A DNA stretch of 64,000 nt. Origin: Sphingomonas sp. Leaf34. GTDB taxonomy: Bacteria > Pseudomonadota > Alphaproteobacteria > Sphingomonadales > Sphingomonadaceae. Of this stretch, positions 55,064 through 63,836 are shown in pieces (positions within the stretch are counted from its first letter, which is position 1; each line of letters begins with the position of its first letter). A program made the position numbers and the translations under genes. The notes under the pieces were generated by a model. The model was not told the DNA's origin. It did not search any database and was given only the letters and a program-made list of their open reading frames with translations. The stretch lies in contig NZ_LMLC01000001.1 of the NCBI RefSeq assembly GCF_001421805.1, positions 62,001-126,000 of the forward strand, given 5' to 3'.

Positions 55064-55543
55064 TCAGCGTTCAGTGGTGCCGCCGGGGGGCGGCTCGGAG
55101 ATGAAGCCGACGCGGGCGAAACCGGCGCGCTGCATCGTGTAGATCGTGCCGCCGATGCACTTGTATGGCGTGTTCACGTCACCGCGGATATGCGCTTCCG
55201 GCAGCTCCAGGCCGGCCGCGTTCGCGCCACCCTGGCGATCGATCTCGGCCTTCAGCTTGACCACCGCGCGGTCGAGCAGCTCGGTCGAGGTGACCGGGCT
55301 CATGCCCCAATATACAGCGCAGCTACCATCGGGCTTGGTCGTCACGGACAGCGAGACGTTCTCCGGCTTGGTCATCGTCGGATCGAAGCGGACCTCCGGG
55401 AGCTTCAGCTGGACCGCCTGGACCGCGACAGTCGTCGTCACCAAGAAGATGATCAGGAGCACGAGCATGACGTCGACTAGCGGCGTCGTATTGATGTCCG
55501 ATATCGAACTCTCGGTGGAATCGCCACCAACACTCATCGCCAT
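55064..55543 (-). CDS. exbD: ExbD/TolR-family biopolymer transport protein (first copy)
   Basis: A 159-residue ExbD-type protein with the membrane motif INTTPLVDVMLVLLIIFLV, the essential aspartate included, and a periplasmic domain with VQLKLPEVRFD. It differs from the second copy mainly in a longer periplasmic part with CAVYWG and a C-terminal CIGGTIYTMQRAG. It lies between exbB and the second exbD with gaps of 92 and 30 bases. Which copy works with TonB cannot be read from sequence. Confidence 0.93.
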   Translation of the reverse strand: MAMSVGGDSTESSISDINTTPLVDVMLVLLIIFLVTTTVAVQAVQLKLPEVRFDPTMTKPENVSLSVTTKPDGSCAVYWGMSPVTSTELLDRAVVKLKAEIDRQGGANAAGLELPEAHIRGDVNTPYKCIGGTIYTMQRAGFARVGFISEPPPGGTTER

Positions 55544-55634
55544 GTGCGAACTATCCTATCCATTTGATCGCCACCGGAACTGCCGGCGGCAATGAAGCGG
55601 GGCCACTGCGAACAGCGGCCCCGCCTTTCGCGTC

Positions 55635-56429
55635 TTAGTTGGCGCGCGGTACGCCACCGGTCTGGCCGGCGGTCGTGGTCGTCGTGACAGGCTTGGCCGG
55701 AACTGGCTTGGCGCCCGATGCGATCGACGGACGCACGGCGCCGTTCGAAGCGAGGAAGCCGAGCACGTCGTTCGAGAAGGCCGACAGGTCCTCTGCGATC
55801 GACTTGTTGCGGCGCTGCAGCCAGTTGTACGACAACACGGCAGGAACGGCGACGACCAGACCGAGCGCGGTCATGATCAGTGCTTCACCGACCGGCCCTG
55901 CGACCTTGTCGATCGATGCCTGGCCCGATGCGCCGATCTTCACGAGTGCGCGGTAAATGCCGATAACCGTACCGAACAGACCGATGAACGGCGAAACCGA
56001 ACCGACCGTCGCGAGGAAGGCGAGACCACCACCCAGCTTCGAGTTGATCGCGGCTTCCGAACGCGCCAGCGAACCGTGCAGCCAGTCATGCGCCTCGACC
56101 GGATCGGTCAGCTTCGAATGCTGCTCCTGCGCCGCCAGACCGTCGTCGACGATCTGCTTGTAAGCCGAGTTCTTCTCGAGCTTGGCCGAACCTTCGCGCA
56201 AGGAGTTCGACGACCAGAAGGCCTGGCGGACGCGCTTGCCCTGGCCGATGATCTTCTGCTGTTCGAACAGCTTGGAGAACAGGATGTAGAACGACACGAT
56301 CGACATCAGCACGAGGATGCCGAACACGGTCTGCGAGATCAGACCGCCTTCACGAAGGGCGGCTTGCAGGCCGTACGGGTTGGCGTCGGCTGCGGCGGGC
56401 GCTGCCGCTGCAAGAATGGTGGTGATCAT
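55635..56429 (-). CDS. exbB: ExbB/TolQ/MotA-family proton channel protein
   Basis: A 264-residue inner-membrane protein that with ExbD uses the proton gradient to energise TonB. An alanine-rich N-terminal leader comes before the first helix (about 32-55), and two further helices contain the family block LATVGSVSPFIGLFGTVIGIYRALVKIG (quoted in part) and IMTALGLVVAVPAVL. Length and topology are normal for the ExbB of this group. It is 54 bases downstream of tonB. Confidence 0.95.
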   Translation of the reverse strand: MITTILAAAAPAAADANPYGLQAALREGGLISQTVFGILVLMSIVSFYILFSKLFEQQKIIGQGKRVRQAFWSSNSLREGSAKLEKNSAYKQIVDDGLAAQEQHSKLTDPVEAHDWLHGSLARSEAAINSKLGGGLAFLATVGSVSPFIGLFGTVIGIYRALVKIGASGQASIDKVAGPVGEALIMTALGLVVAVPAVLSYNWLQRRNKSIAEDLSAFSNDVLGFLASNGAVRPSIASGAKPVPAKPVTTTTTAGQTGGVPRAN

Positions 56430-56483
56430 GGTCGGTTTAGTCCTCTGACTGAATTTTATCTGGTGCGGTTAGGGTAGGTGGGA

Positions 56484-57164
56484 TCAATCCTCTGGAAGGA
56501 CCCACCGGACGTTCAACTGGTACGAGGAGGCGATCGGATTGCCGCTCTCATCCTTGGCCGGGGTGAAGCGCACCCTTGCCTTGGAGATGCGACACGTCGC
56601 GTCGTCGAGCGTCGTGTTGCCGCTGCCCGACGTCACCGTACAGCCGGTCACACGACCATCCGTACCGATTGTCAGCTTCGCGGACACGCGACCCTGTGCA
56701 CCCTCGCGCTGCGCCGATGGCGGATAATTGTCCGCACCGAAATACTGCGCGGGATTACCCTTCAGACCGGCCGCCTGCGACACCCTCGGCGCTGGCGGCG
56801 CGGCTGGCGGTGCCGGCGGCGCTGGTGGCGCTGGCGGAGCCGTCGGCTGGCTGAGCGGGATGATGTTCGACGTCTGCATGGCAGGCGCGGGCTGAGGCGT
56901 GACAACCACTGGCGGCGGCGTGACGACCGTGGTCGGCGGCGGCGGCAGGTTTGGCTGGTCAGGCGGCGGCGGCGGGGGCTCGTCGGGCGGAGGCGGCGGC
57001 GGCGGCGGCTCCACGTCGAACGTCGTCATCTTTTCTTGGGCCTTTTTCACGTACTGGTACGCGAGGCCCGTGACGAAAGCGTAGCCCAAGGCCGCATGAA
57101 TCAGCGCGACGATCACGATCGCGACGATTTTGCCTCCGGACATCTTCTGGTCAGTATAGGCCAT
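56484..57164 (-). CDS. tonB: TonB energy-transducing protein
   Basis: A 226-residue protein spanning the periplasm to drive TonB-dependent outer-membrane receptors. It has one N-terminal helix (about 12-32) with the conserved histidine (VIVALIHAALGYAF), a long proline-rich spacer (about 50-125, runs of PPPPPP), and a C-terminal TonB domain (about 140-226) with YPPSAQREGAQGRVSAKLTI and a terminal NVRWVLPED. First gene of the operon. Sphingomonads have many TonB-dependent receptors, so it probably serves several. Confidence 0.95.
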   Translation of the reverse strand: MAYTDQKMSGGKIVAIVIVALIHAALGYAFVTGLAYQYVKKAQEKMTTFDVEPPPPPPPPDEPPPPPPDQPNLPPPPTTVVTPPPVVVTPQPAPAMQTSNIIPLSQPTAPPAPPAPPAPPAAPPAPRVSQAAGLKGNPAQYFGADNYPPSAQREGAQGRVSAKLTIGTDGRVTGCTVTSGSGNTTLDDATCRISKARVRFTPAKDESGNPIASSYQLNVRWVLPED

Positions 57165-57388
57165 TCAGAAACGACACTCCCTTAATCTGCCTGCTCCGTA
57201 CGCACATGCCCGCACTGGCTGCGTGGCGCATACGTCTGCCGTTGGCCGGAATAACCACGGGGCAGTCGCCAAGTCCTATCGCCACGTCATGCGACACGCA
57301 AACGCTTTGTCAGACGCAACAAACGTACAACCGCAGCATGGCAGAATTATTTCTGTATCGTTCAGCTTGGTTGGCGTAGCTTCGGCAG

Positions 57389-58285
57389 ATGAAGTCCATC
57401 ATTCACGTTACGGCTTCGGCCCTGTCGATCGCGCTCGTCGCGCTCCCCGCCGCCGGTCACCAAACCCCCGCGCAACCGTCGGTTTCGGCGATGGCAAGCG
57501 ACAAACTACCGGGTGCGGTGCAGCGCGAGGCGGTCGGCGCACCGGGCTATGCAGACATTGCCGACCTGGTCCTGTCGGCGCCGGTGATCGCCGATGCCAC
57601 GGTCCGATCGACGGCGAAGATCAAGCCCGCCGAGGCACCGAATCTGGCGGCGGGACTTGTCCGACTATATGTCGAGGTCGATGTCACGGCGCTGATCCGT
57701 GGCGCCGACGGCCTGCCGCCGCGAATCGGCTATCTGCTCGACGTGGCCCCCGATTCGGCAGGTCGCATACCCAAATTCAAAAAGGCGCGGGTGCTAATCT
57801 TCGCCAAGCCGGTCGCGGGCGCGGTCAACCAGGTCCAGCTCGTCGCGCCCGATGCGCAGGTCGACTGGACGCCGACCGCGGACGCGCGGGCGCGGCAAAT
57901 CGCCAAGGGCGCGCTGGCGAGCGACGCACCGCCGGTGATCACCGGGATCGGCAACGCGTTCCATGTCGCCGGCGCCCTGCCCGGCGAAGGCGAGACGCAG
58001 ATCTTCCTGACGACTGCGGACCAGCGCCCGGTGTCGCTGTCGATCATCCGACGTCCGGGCGAACAGCCGCGATGGGCGGTCGCGCTGAGCGAGATCGTCG
58101 ACGAGTCGGCGGCGCCCCCTGCCCCTGAAACGCTGCTCTGGTACCGACTGGCATGCGCATTGCCGCAGAGCCTACCCGAGCGGAGCACCGGATCGCTCGA
58201 GGCGACCGACGCGACGATCGCACGCGAAGACTATGCCTTTGTGATCGCTGCGCTCGGACCGTGTGGGCGGACGCGCAAGATTTGA
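57389..58285 (+). CDS. exported hypothetical protein
   Basis: A 298-residue protein with a signal peptide (to about residue 23, AALPAAG-H region). The mature domain has alternating hydrophobic strands (YADIADLVLSAPVIADATV, LVRLYVEVDVTALIRG, RVLIFAKPV) and ends with a helix and cysteines (CALPQSLP, ALGPCGRT). No catalytic motif is visible and I do not recognise a named family. It is divergent from tonB with a 224-base gap and ends at a bidirectional hairpin. Confidence 0.75.
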   Translation: MKSIIHVTASALSIALVALPAAGHQTPAQPSVSAMASDKLPGAVQREAVGAPGYADIADLVLSAPVIADATVRSTAKIKPAEAPNLAAGLVRLYVEVDVTALIRGADGLPPRIGYLLDVAPDSAGRIPKFKKARVLIFAKPVAGAVNQVQLVAPDAQVDWTPTADARARQIAKGALASDAPPVITGIGNAFHVAGALPGEGETQIFLTTADQRPVSLSIIRRPGEQPRWAVALSEIVDESAAPPAPETLLWYRLACALPQSLPERSTGSLEATDATIAREDYAFVIAALGPCGRTRKI

Positions 58286-58288
58286 ATG

Positions 58289-58327
58289 CCGCACGATCCT
58301 GCCCCTACGGGGGCGAGGATCGTGCGG
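58289..58327. terminator. bidirectional hairpin between convergent genes
   Basis: An 18-bp-class stem: CCGCACGATCCT-GCCCC and GGGGC-AGGATCGTGCGG-type complement around a TACG loop. It ends transcription from both the exported hypothetical and the folB operon. Confidence 0.75.
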
Positions 58328-58329
58328 AT

Positions 58330-58611
58330 CTAGCGTTTGCCGATCGGCAGCACCTGCCCAGTGGTTGACCGAGCCGCTTCGAGGAACTCGACTGCCGCGT
58401 CCACATCGTCAGGCTGCGCTTCCTCGGCTAGCACCACGGCGTTCACCCGAGTCGCAGGCGCAAGCTCGATCGCCAGCGGGCCGATCGCGGCGCGTGCCTG
58501 GGCCATCGCCAGCGAATCCAGCGCCGCCGGGATCATGACGACCAACGAGTCGCCCCACGCTCCGCGCACCAACGCTGCGATATCGCCGCCCGGCTCAAGC
58601 GTCAGCCGCAT
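58330..58611 (-). CDS. stand-alone SDR C-terminal-like protein
   Basis: A 93-residue protein whose end, FLEAARSTTGQVLPIGK, resembles the C-terminal strand-helix of short-chain dehydrogenases (S-x-x-x-TGQ-x-L-x-V-x-G). The middle, MAQARAAIGPLAIELAPATRVNAVVL, matches the SDR segment before it (AL..EL...IRVNAV). The cofactor-binding and catalytic parts (TGxxxGxG, YxxxK) are absent, so it is not an active SDR. It lies 4 bases after folB on the same strand, apparently as a maintained small gene. It may be a relic of a fused or former reductase. Confidence 0.65.
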   Translation of the reverse strand: MRLTLEPGGDIAALVRGAWGDSLVVMIPAALDSLAMAQARAAIGPLAIELAPATRVNAVVLAEEAQPDDVDAAVEFLEAARSTTGQVLPIGKR

Positions 58612-58615
58612 ACCG

Positions 58616-58987
58616 TCAGCGGCGATGGCGGACGAGCGTCACGCCGATCGCCTCGTCCGCTTCGGCGATCGCCAGCTTCACGATCTTCACCTTCACGCGC
58701 AGCACGCGCGCGTCCTGCAGGAACAGCGTCTCACAGATATGATCCGCGACGCCTTCGATCAGCGTGAAATGGACGCCAACCGGCAGCGCCGTGGTCGCCG
58801 CGTTCTTCAGGTCGAGATAGTTTTTCGACGCCGCCAACGGCGTATCTGGATCGAATCGCTTTGGACACACCATGTCTACCGTCAGCGAGATCCGCAGCGG
58901 CTGCGGCAGGTGCGTTTCCTCGGAGTAGATGCCGGTCAGGACCTGCACTTCGAGGTCGTGCACTTCGAGTTGAAGACTGTCTTCCAT
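58616..58987 (-). CDS. folB: dihydroneopterin aldolase-family protein
   Basis: A 123-residue protein of the FolB/FolX fold, which cleaves dihydroneopterin to hydroxymethyl-dihydropterin in folate synthesis. It begins SLQLEVHDLEVQVLTGIYSEE (the GxxxxE-type opening), with LDLKNAATTALPVGVHFTLIEGVADHICETLF in the middle (helix with the catalytic glutamate) and VRVKIVKLAIAEADEAIGVTL at the end. ATG 58987 is chosen since upstream frame is low-complexity. It is coupled to the SDR-tail gene. Confidence 0.85.
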   Translation of the reverse strand: MEDSLQLEVHDLEVQVLTGIYSEETHLPQPLRISLTVDMVCPKRFDPDTPLAASKNYLDLKNAATTALPVGVHFTLIEGVADHICETLFLQDARVLRVKVKIVKLAIAEADEAIGVTLVRHRR

Positions 58988-59162
58988 GGCCGCGCCTCTA
59001 GCAGACACGCGCAGAGATGAAAGCGGGCCAGATGAAAGCGGGTCAGATGAAAGGCGAGCTGCTGACGATCGCGCCAGATGTCCGGTTATCCTTGCGTTCA
59101 GGTGCGCCGCGGCTAAAGCGCGCTGCCCTCGCCGTCCATGCTCGGACGCGTCGCGGGAGGAG

Positions 59163-59684
59163 ATGCCGGTGATCACTCTCGTCCCCCTCGACAGCATCGA
59201 TTCGACCGCCGTCGAGTTTCTGCTCGACCGCGCCTTCGGGCCCGGCCGGTTTGCGCGCACGGCCTATGCGATCCGCGGCGCGGGCAAGGCGATCGCCGCG
59301 CTCAGTTTCGCCGCGGTCGAGGACGGCGTTCTCGTCGGCTCGATCCAATGCTGGCCGATCGCGCTGGCCGACGACGCCCGCCAGATCCCGCTTATCATGG
59401 TCGGCCCGGTTGCGGTCGAGCCGACGCATCAGGGCGACGGCATCGGCCGGCGGTTGATGTCGCACGCGCTCGATGCTGCCGCTGCCACGGGCCGCGATGG
59501 CGCGCTGATGCTGATTGGCGACCCCGACTATTATAGCCGGTTCTTCGGCTTCACCGCCGATCGCACTGCGCACTGGCAAGCCCCCGGTCCGGTCGACCGA
59601 CACCGCCTGCTCGCACGCGGCGACGCGGTGCCGAACGCCGCAGGTATGCTCGGCCCGCGTGTACGGGTCGGCGCATCGGCGTAA
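59163..59684 (+). CDS. GNAT family N-acetyltransferase
   Basis: A 173-residue acetyl-CoA-dependent acetyltransferase. The acetyl-CoA site is VEPTHQGDGIGRRLMSHAL (the Q/RxxGxG/A motif), following strand LIMVGPVAV. GDPDYYSRFFGF is typical of a subgroup annotated as predicted N-acetyltransferase YhbS. GGGAGGAG is 2-7 bases before the ATG. Substrate unknown. It faces away from folB; the intergenic space is about 175 bases. Confidence 0.88.
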   Translation: MPVITLVPLDSIDSTAVEFLLDRAFGPGRFARTAYAIRGAGKAIAALSFAAVEDGVLVGSIQCWPIALADDARQIPLIMVGPVAVEPTHQGDGIGRRLMSHALDAAAATGRDGALMLIGDPDYYSRFFGFTADRTAHWQAPGPVDRHRLLARGDAVPNAAGMLGPRVRVGASA

Positions 59685-59727
59685 CGCGCGGCTTTACCTC
59701 GCGGCCCCTCCCGCCTAGTCCGCCGCG

Positions 59728-60309
59728 ATGCCCATGGATCTCATCCCCGATATCGCTTCATTGAGCCTCGCCGAAATCGCCCGCCTGGTCGAGGAGGCGA
59801 AACTGCCGCCCGTCGACAAATGGAATCCGACGCATTGCGGCGACAGCGAAATGCGGATCGCGCGCGACGGCACCTGGTATCATCAGGGCTCGCCGATCGG
59901 GCGCCCGGCGATGGTCCGGTTGTTCTCGACGATCCTGCGCCGCGAAGCCGATGGCAGCCACGTGCTGGTCACCCCGGTCGAAAAGCTCGACATCGCGGTC
60001 GAGGACGCACCCTTCACCGCAGTCGAGATGAAGGCCGAGGGCAGCGGTCGCGACGCGAAGCTCGCCTTCCGCCTCAACACCGGCGATCTTGTCACCGCAG
60101 GGCCTGACCATGCGCTGCGGTTCGTCGAGGATGCCGATGGCCCGCGCCCCTATCTCGTCGTGCGCGGCGGCATGGAGGCGCTGGTCGTGCGCTCGGTCTA
60201 TTACGAGCTCGCCGAACGCGCGATCGCCGACGGTGCGACGCCGCCGGGGCTCTGGAGCGACGGTGCGTTCTTCGCGCTCGAGCCAGCAGCACCGGATCTC
60301 GCCGCATGA
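59728..60309 (+). CDS. DUF1285 domain protein
   Basis: A 193-residue cytoplasmic protein of the DUF1285 family: WNPTHCGDSEMRIARDGTWYHQGSPIGR followed by LFSTILRREADG and YLVTPVEK-like strands (quoted in part). The family has unknown function, two small beta domains, and is common next to nudix and cca genes in alphaproteobacteria. Its stop overlaps the nudix start, so the three genes form one operon. Confidence 0.88.
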   Translation: MPMDLIPDIASLSLAEIARLVEEAKLPPVDKWNPTHCGDSEMRIARDGTWYHQGSPIGRPAMVRLFSTILRREADGSHVLVTPVEKLDIAVEDAPFTAVEMKAEGSGRDAKLAFRLNTGDLVTAGPDHALRFVEDADGPRPYLVVRGGMEALVVRSVYYELAERAIADGATPPGLWSDGAFFALEPAAPDLAA

Positions 60310-60902
60310 TGCTGAAGGACCGGCTGGCGGTGGCGCTGGCAAAGGGCGCCGGTGCGCACATGATCCTGCTGACGGGCGACCAGCATGACGGCGATCTCGC
60401 CGCGACCGACACGCTGCTCCCCGCGGCGGTGCTGATCGCGGTCACCGACCGTGCCGATCCGGGCGTGATCCTGACGCAGCGCACCGACACGATGAGCCGC
60501 CACCCCGGCCAGATCGCGTTCCCGGGCGGCCGGATCGATCCCGGCGAGGACGTCGTCACCGCCGCGCTGCGCGAGGCCGAGGAGGAGATCGCGCTGCCGC
60601 GTCGCCACGTCACCGTGATCGGCGAAGCGGACAGCTATCGCACCGTGACCGGGTTCCAGGTGACGCCGGTGATCGGCATCATCCCCCCCGACCTCGTCTT
60701 CACGCCCAGCGAAGCCGAGGTCGCCAGCGTCTTCGAGGTCCCGCTCGCCTTCCTGCTGGACGAGGCGAACCATGTCGAGGCGACGCTGGAATGGCAGGGC
60801 CATGACCGGCATTATTACGAGATCATGTGGAACGACCGCCGGATCTGGGGTGCGACCGCGGCGATGATCGTCAACCTCGCGCGCCGCCTGAGGTGGTCTT
60901 GA
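60306..60902 (+). CDS. NUDIX hydrolase, CoA pyrophosphatase type
   Basis: A 198-residue enzyme with the Nudix box GGRIDPGEDVVTAALREAEEEI (quoted as pattern G-x5-E-x7-R-E-x2-E-E, about 77-98). It is preceded by RHPGQIAFPGG, which matches the UPF0035/CoA-pyrophosphatase signature. It should hydrolyse CoA or acyl-CoA to phosphopantetheine and ADP. The start overlaps DUF1285 (ATGA) and the stop overlaps the TTG start of cca (TTGA). Confidence 0.9.
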   Translation: MMLKDRLAVALAKGAGAHMILLTGDQHDGDLAATDTLLPAAVLIAVTDRADPGVILTQRTDTMSRHPGQIAFPGGRIDPGEDVVTAALREAEEEIALPRRHVTVIGEADSYRTVTGFQVTPVIGIIPPDLVFTPSEAEVASVFEVPLAFLLDEANHVEATLEWQGHDRHYYEIMWNDRRIWGATAAMIVNLARRLRWS

Positions 60903-62071
60903 TACTCCCGCTCGCGCCGTGGCGCCTGCGTGACGGTCTCGAACCGCTGGCCAAGGTGCTGGGCGCTGCGGACGGCGACTCGCGCTTCGTCGGCGGCGCG
61001 GTGCGCGATACGCTGCTCGGGATCGACGTCGCCGATGTCGACATCGCCACCCGCCTGCCGCCGCAGGAGGTGATCGAGCGCCTGGAAGATGCGCGGATCA
61101 AGGCGGTCCCGACCGGCCTCGCGCACGGCACCGTTACCGCGGTCACCGCGGGCGGCCATGTCGAGGTCACGACGCTGCGCCGCGACGTCTCGACCGATGG
61201 CCGCCATGCGATCATCGCCTATACCGACGACTGGCGCGAAGACGCCGCGCGCCGCGATTTCACGATGAACGCGCTTTATGCCGATCCGGCGACGGGCGAG
61301 ATCTTCGATTATTTCGGCGGCCTCGACGATCTCGCGGCGCGGCGCGTGCGCTTCATCGGCGATCCGCTGCAACGAATCGCGGAGGATCACCTGCGCATCC
61401 TCCGCTTCTTCCGCTTCCACGCCCGCTTCGGGTCGACGATCGACGAGGCGGGGCTCGACGCCTGCACCGCGCGCGCGAACGACCTCATGGCGCTGTCGCG
61501 CGAACGCGTCGCGAGCGAAGTGCTGAAACTGCTGGTCGCCGCCAACGCCGTGGCCGTCGTCGCGTTGATGGTCGAGCGCGGCATTTTTCGCGCGGTGCTC
61601 CCCGAGATCGACGCCGCCGGTGCCCAGCGCCTCGCCCTGCTCGCCGACCGCGAGACCGCGGCGGGCATTGCCGCGGATCCGATCCGTCGCCTCGCCATGG
61701 CGATTGCCCCGGCTGCGGCCGAAGCCGTCGGCGCACGCCTGAAACTGTCGAACACCGACCGCAAACGCCTGATCGCCGCGACCGCCGGCCGCGGCGAGGA
61801 GGGCGCGCAGGCGCTCGCCTATCGCGCAGGCACGCCCGGCGCGATCGACCGGCTGCTGATCGCGGGCGAAGACGTTGCTGCGATCAAGGACTGGACGCCC
61901 CCCGTATTCCCGTTCTCGGGCGGCGCGCTGGTCGAACGCGGCCTGCGCAAGGGCCCCGACGTAGCCGCCATGCTGCGCAAGGTCGAGACACAATGGATCG
62001 TCGAGGGCTTTCCCGATGCCGCACGCGTCGGCGCGATCGCGGACGAGATGGTGGCGCACGCGCTACGCTGA
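60899..62071 (+). CDS. cca: CCA tRNA nucleotidyltransferase / poly(A) polymerase family
   Basis: Adds or repairs the 3' CCA end of tRNAs. A 390-residue class II enzyme with the N-terminal catalytic motif RFVGGAVRDTLLGIDVADVDIAT (D-x-D), RRDFTMNAL, and the ERxxxE-type block RIAEDHLRILRFFRFHARFG. The TTG at 60899 has GAGG five bases upstream and overlaps the nudix stop; a GTG at 60893 is the alternative. Third gene of the DUF1285-nudix-cca operon. Both tRNAs in this window already encode CCA, so its role may be mostly repair. Confidence 0.95.
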   Translation: MILPLAPWRLRDGLEPLAKVLGAADGDSRFVGGAVRDTLLGIDVADVDIATRLPPQEVIERLEDARIKAVPTGLAHGTVTAVTAGGHVEVTTLRRDVSTDGRHAIIAYTDDWREDAARRDFTMNALYADPATGEIFDYFGGLDDLAARRVRFIGDPLQRIAEDHLRILRFFRFHARFGSTIDEAGLDACTARANDLMALSRERVASEVLKLLVAANAVAVVALMVERGIFRAVLPEIDAAGAQRLALLADRETAAGIAADPIRRLAMAIAPAAAEAVGARLKLSNTDRKRLIAATAGRGEEGAQALAYRAGTPGAIDRLLIAGEDVAAIKDWTPPVFPFSGGALVERGLRKGPDVAAMLRKVETQWIVEGFPDAARVGAIADEMVAHALR

Positions 62072-62093
62072 TGCGGCGCCGGGTCGGGTGCGG

Positions 62094-63782
62094 CTAAGCG
62101 CCCACCCCGGTCCCGATCATCGCAAAGGCCGCATCCGCCTCCAGCGGCTTGGCGTAGAAATAGCCCTGCCCATAGGTGCAGCCGAGCGCGGCAAGCGTCT
62201 GCGCGAGTTCGATGGTCTCGATTCCCTCGGCGGTCGTCTTCATCCCCAGCGCCTGCGCCAGGCTCAGAATCGCGCGGACGATCGAGACCTTGTCGCGGTC
62301 CGCCAGCATTCCCGTGACGAAGCTGCGGTCGATCTTCAGCACGTCGATCGGCAGTTTCTGAAGATAGGCGAGGTTCGAATAGCCGGTCCCGAAATCGTCC
62401 ATCGCCAGCGTCGTGCCGAGCGCCTTCAGCGCATGCATCGTCTCCGCGATCCGGTCCGGATCGGTCACGATCGCGCTCTCGGTCAGCTCCAGCGTGAAAC
62501 GGTCGCCGGTCAGACCGGTCGCCACCAGCACCGCCTCCAATACAGGGGCGATGTCGTCGCGCTGGAGCTGGATTGCCGATAGATTGACCGCGACCTTCAC
62601 ACCGCACGGCGCACCATGACACGCATCCCAATATGCCAGCGTACGCGCAGCCTCGTCGATCGCCCACCGTCCGAGCGGTACGATCAGCCCGGATTCCTCG
62701 GCCACCGGAATGAACTCGGTCGGACAATGATGCGTGCCATCCTCGTCGGTCCACCGCGCCAGCGCTTCGAACGACACGATGCGTCCGGTCGCCAGGTCGC
62801 AGATCGGCTGATAGGCGAGGCGCAGCTCGCGGTTCTCGATCGCCCGGCGCAAGGCCGTTTCCATGCTGAATTGCGCGCGCGCGATCGCGAAATCCTGCGG
62901 TAGATAGCTTTCGGCGCGGCCGCTCGCCTTGGCGCGCTTCACCGCGAATTGCGCGTGGCGGATCAGTTCGGCGACGTCCTCCGCCTCGTCTGCACCGTGC
63001 GCGATACCAACCGAGCATTCGACGCTGATTTCATAGTCGGTGAGCCTGAACGGTGTCGTCAGCGTCCGCTGGATCCGGTCGGCGAGCGCATGCGCCTCGT
63101 GACGGTCGCTGTCGCCGGCGCCGCCGCCCTCGATCGCCATCAGGATGCCGAACTGATCCCCGCCGATCCGCGCCAGCGTATCGCGCGCGCGCAACGCCCC
63201 CTTTATCCGGCGCGCGACGGTGATCAGCAACTCGTCCCCCGCCAGCGAGCCGAGGCACGAGTTCAGCCGCCCGAACCGGTCGATATCGATCGCCAGCACC
63301 GCGATCGCGCCGCGATCCCCGACACTCTCGATCAGGTCCTCAAAGCCTTCGCGGTTCGGCAGTCCGGTCAGGCTGTCGGTGGTCATCTCTCGCCGCAGGC
63401 TGCGTTCGGTCTGGACCTGGGACGTCTGATCGATGAAGCTGATCGTGCAGCGGTCGCGCAACGACGCAAAGGTGCGCGCGATCGTCACACGGTAATAGCG
63501 GCAGTCGATCGCATCGCCGAGCGTCCACTCGAAATCCAGTCGCAGGCTCGGCGACTCGAGAAAAGCAAGTATCCGGGGCCCGAGTTCGCCGATCATCGGC
63601 GATCGCTCGGCGATCACGCCGAGACCTGCCAGCTTGTAGGCGCGGTTCATTGCGAACAGATCGAACTTGCCGGCGTTCACGACGACATGCGCGGCGGGGA
63701 TCGGGACGAGCTCCAGCGCCCGAGCGACCAGTTCCGTCGCGACGATCGATTGCGTTGTCGCGTCCGGGGCCATGGATGCCAT
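62094..63782 (-). CDS. hybrid GGDEF/EAL c-di-GMP signalling protein with PAS-like sensor
   Basis: A 562-residue cytoplasmic protein. Residues 20-125 look like a PAS domain (YRVTIARTF, then CTISFIDQT). The GGDEF domain (about 133-295) has GGDQF (207-211) in place of GG[DE]EF, so cyclase activity is doubtful. The EAL domain (about 305-555) has intact motifs: FEALARW (E339), ELTESAIV, AMDDFGTGYSN, LKIDRSFV and AEGIET, suggesting an active phosphodiesterase. ATG 63782 follows GCGGGGG; ATG 63773 is possible. It converges on cca. Confidence 0.93.
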   Translation of the reverse strand: MASMAPDATTQSIVATELVARALELVPIPAAHVVVNAGKFDLFAMNRAYKLAGLGVIAERSPMIGELGPRILAFLESPSLRLDFEWTLGDAIDCRYYRVTIARTFASLRDRCTISFIDQTSQVQTERSLRREMTTDSLTGLPNREGFEDLIESVGDRGAIAVLAIDIDRFGRLNSCLGSLAGDELLITVARRIKGALRARDTLARIGGDQFGILMAIEGGGAGDSDRHEAHALADRIQRTLTTPFRLTDYEISVECSVGIAHGADEAEDVAELIRHAQFAVKRAKASGRAESYLPQDFAIARAQFSMETALRRAIENRELRLAYQPICDLATGRIVSFEALARWTDEDGTHHCPTEFIPVAEESGLIVPLGRWAIDEAARTLAYWDACHGAPCGVKVAVNLSAIQLQRDDIAPVLEAVLVATGLTGDRFTLELTESAIVTDPDRIAETMHALKALGTTLAMDDFGTGYSNLAYLQKLPIDVLKIDRSFVTGMLADRDKVSIVRAILSLAQALGMKTTAEGIETIELAQTLAALGCTYGQGYFYAKPLEADAAFAMIGTGVGA

Positions 63783-63836
63783 GCCCCCGCTTAGCCCAGC
63801 TTCGTTAAGACGTCCTGAAGGAACCGAAACGGCCAC

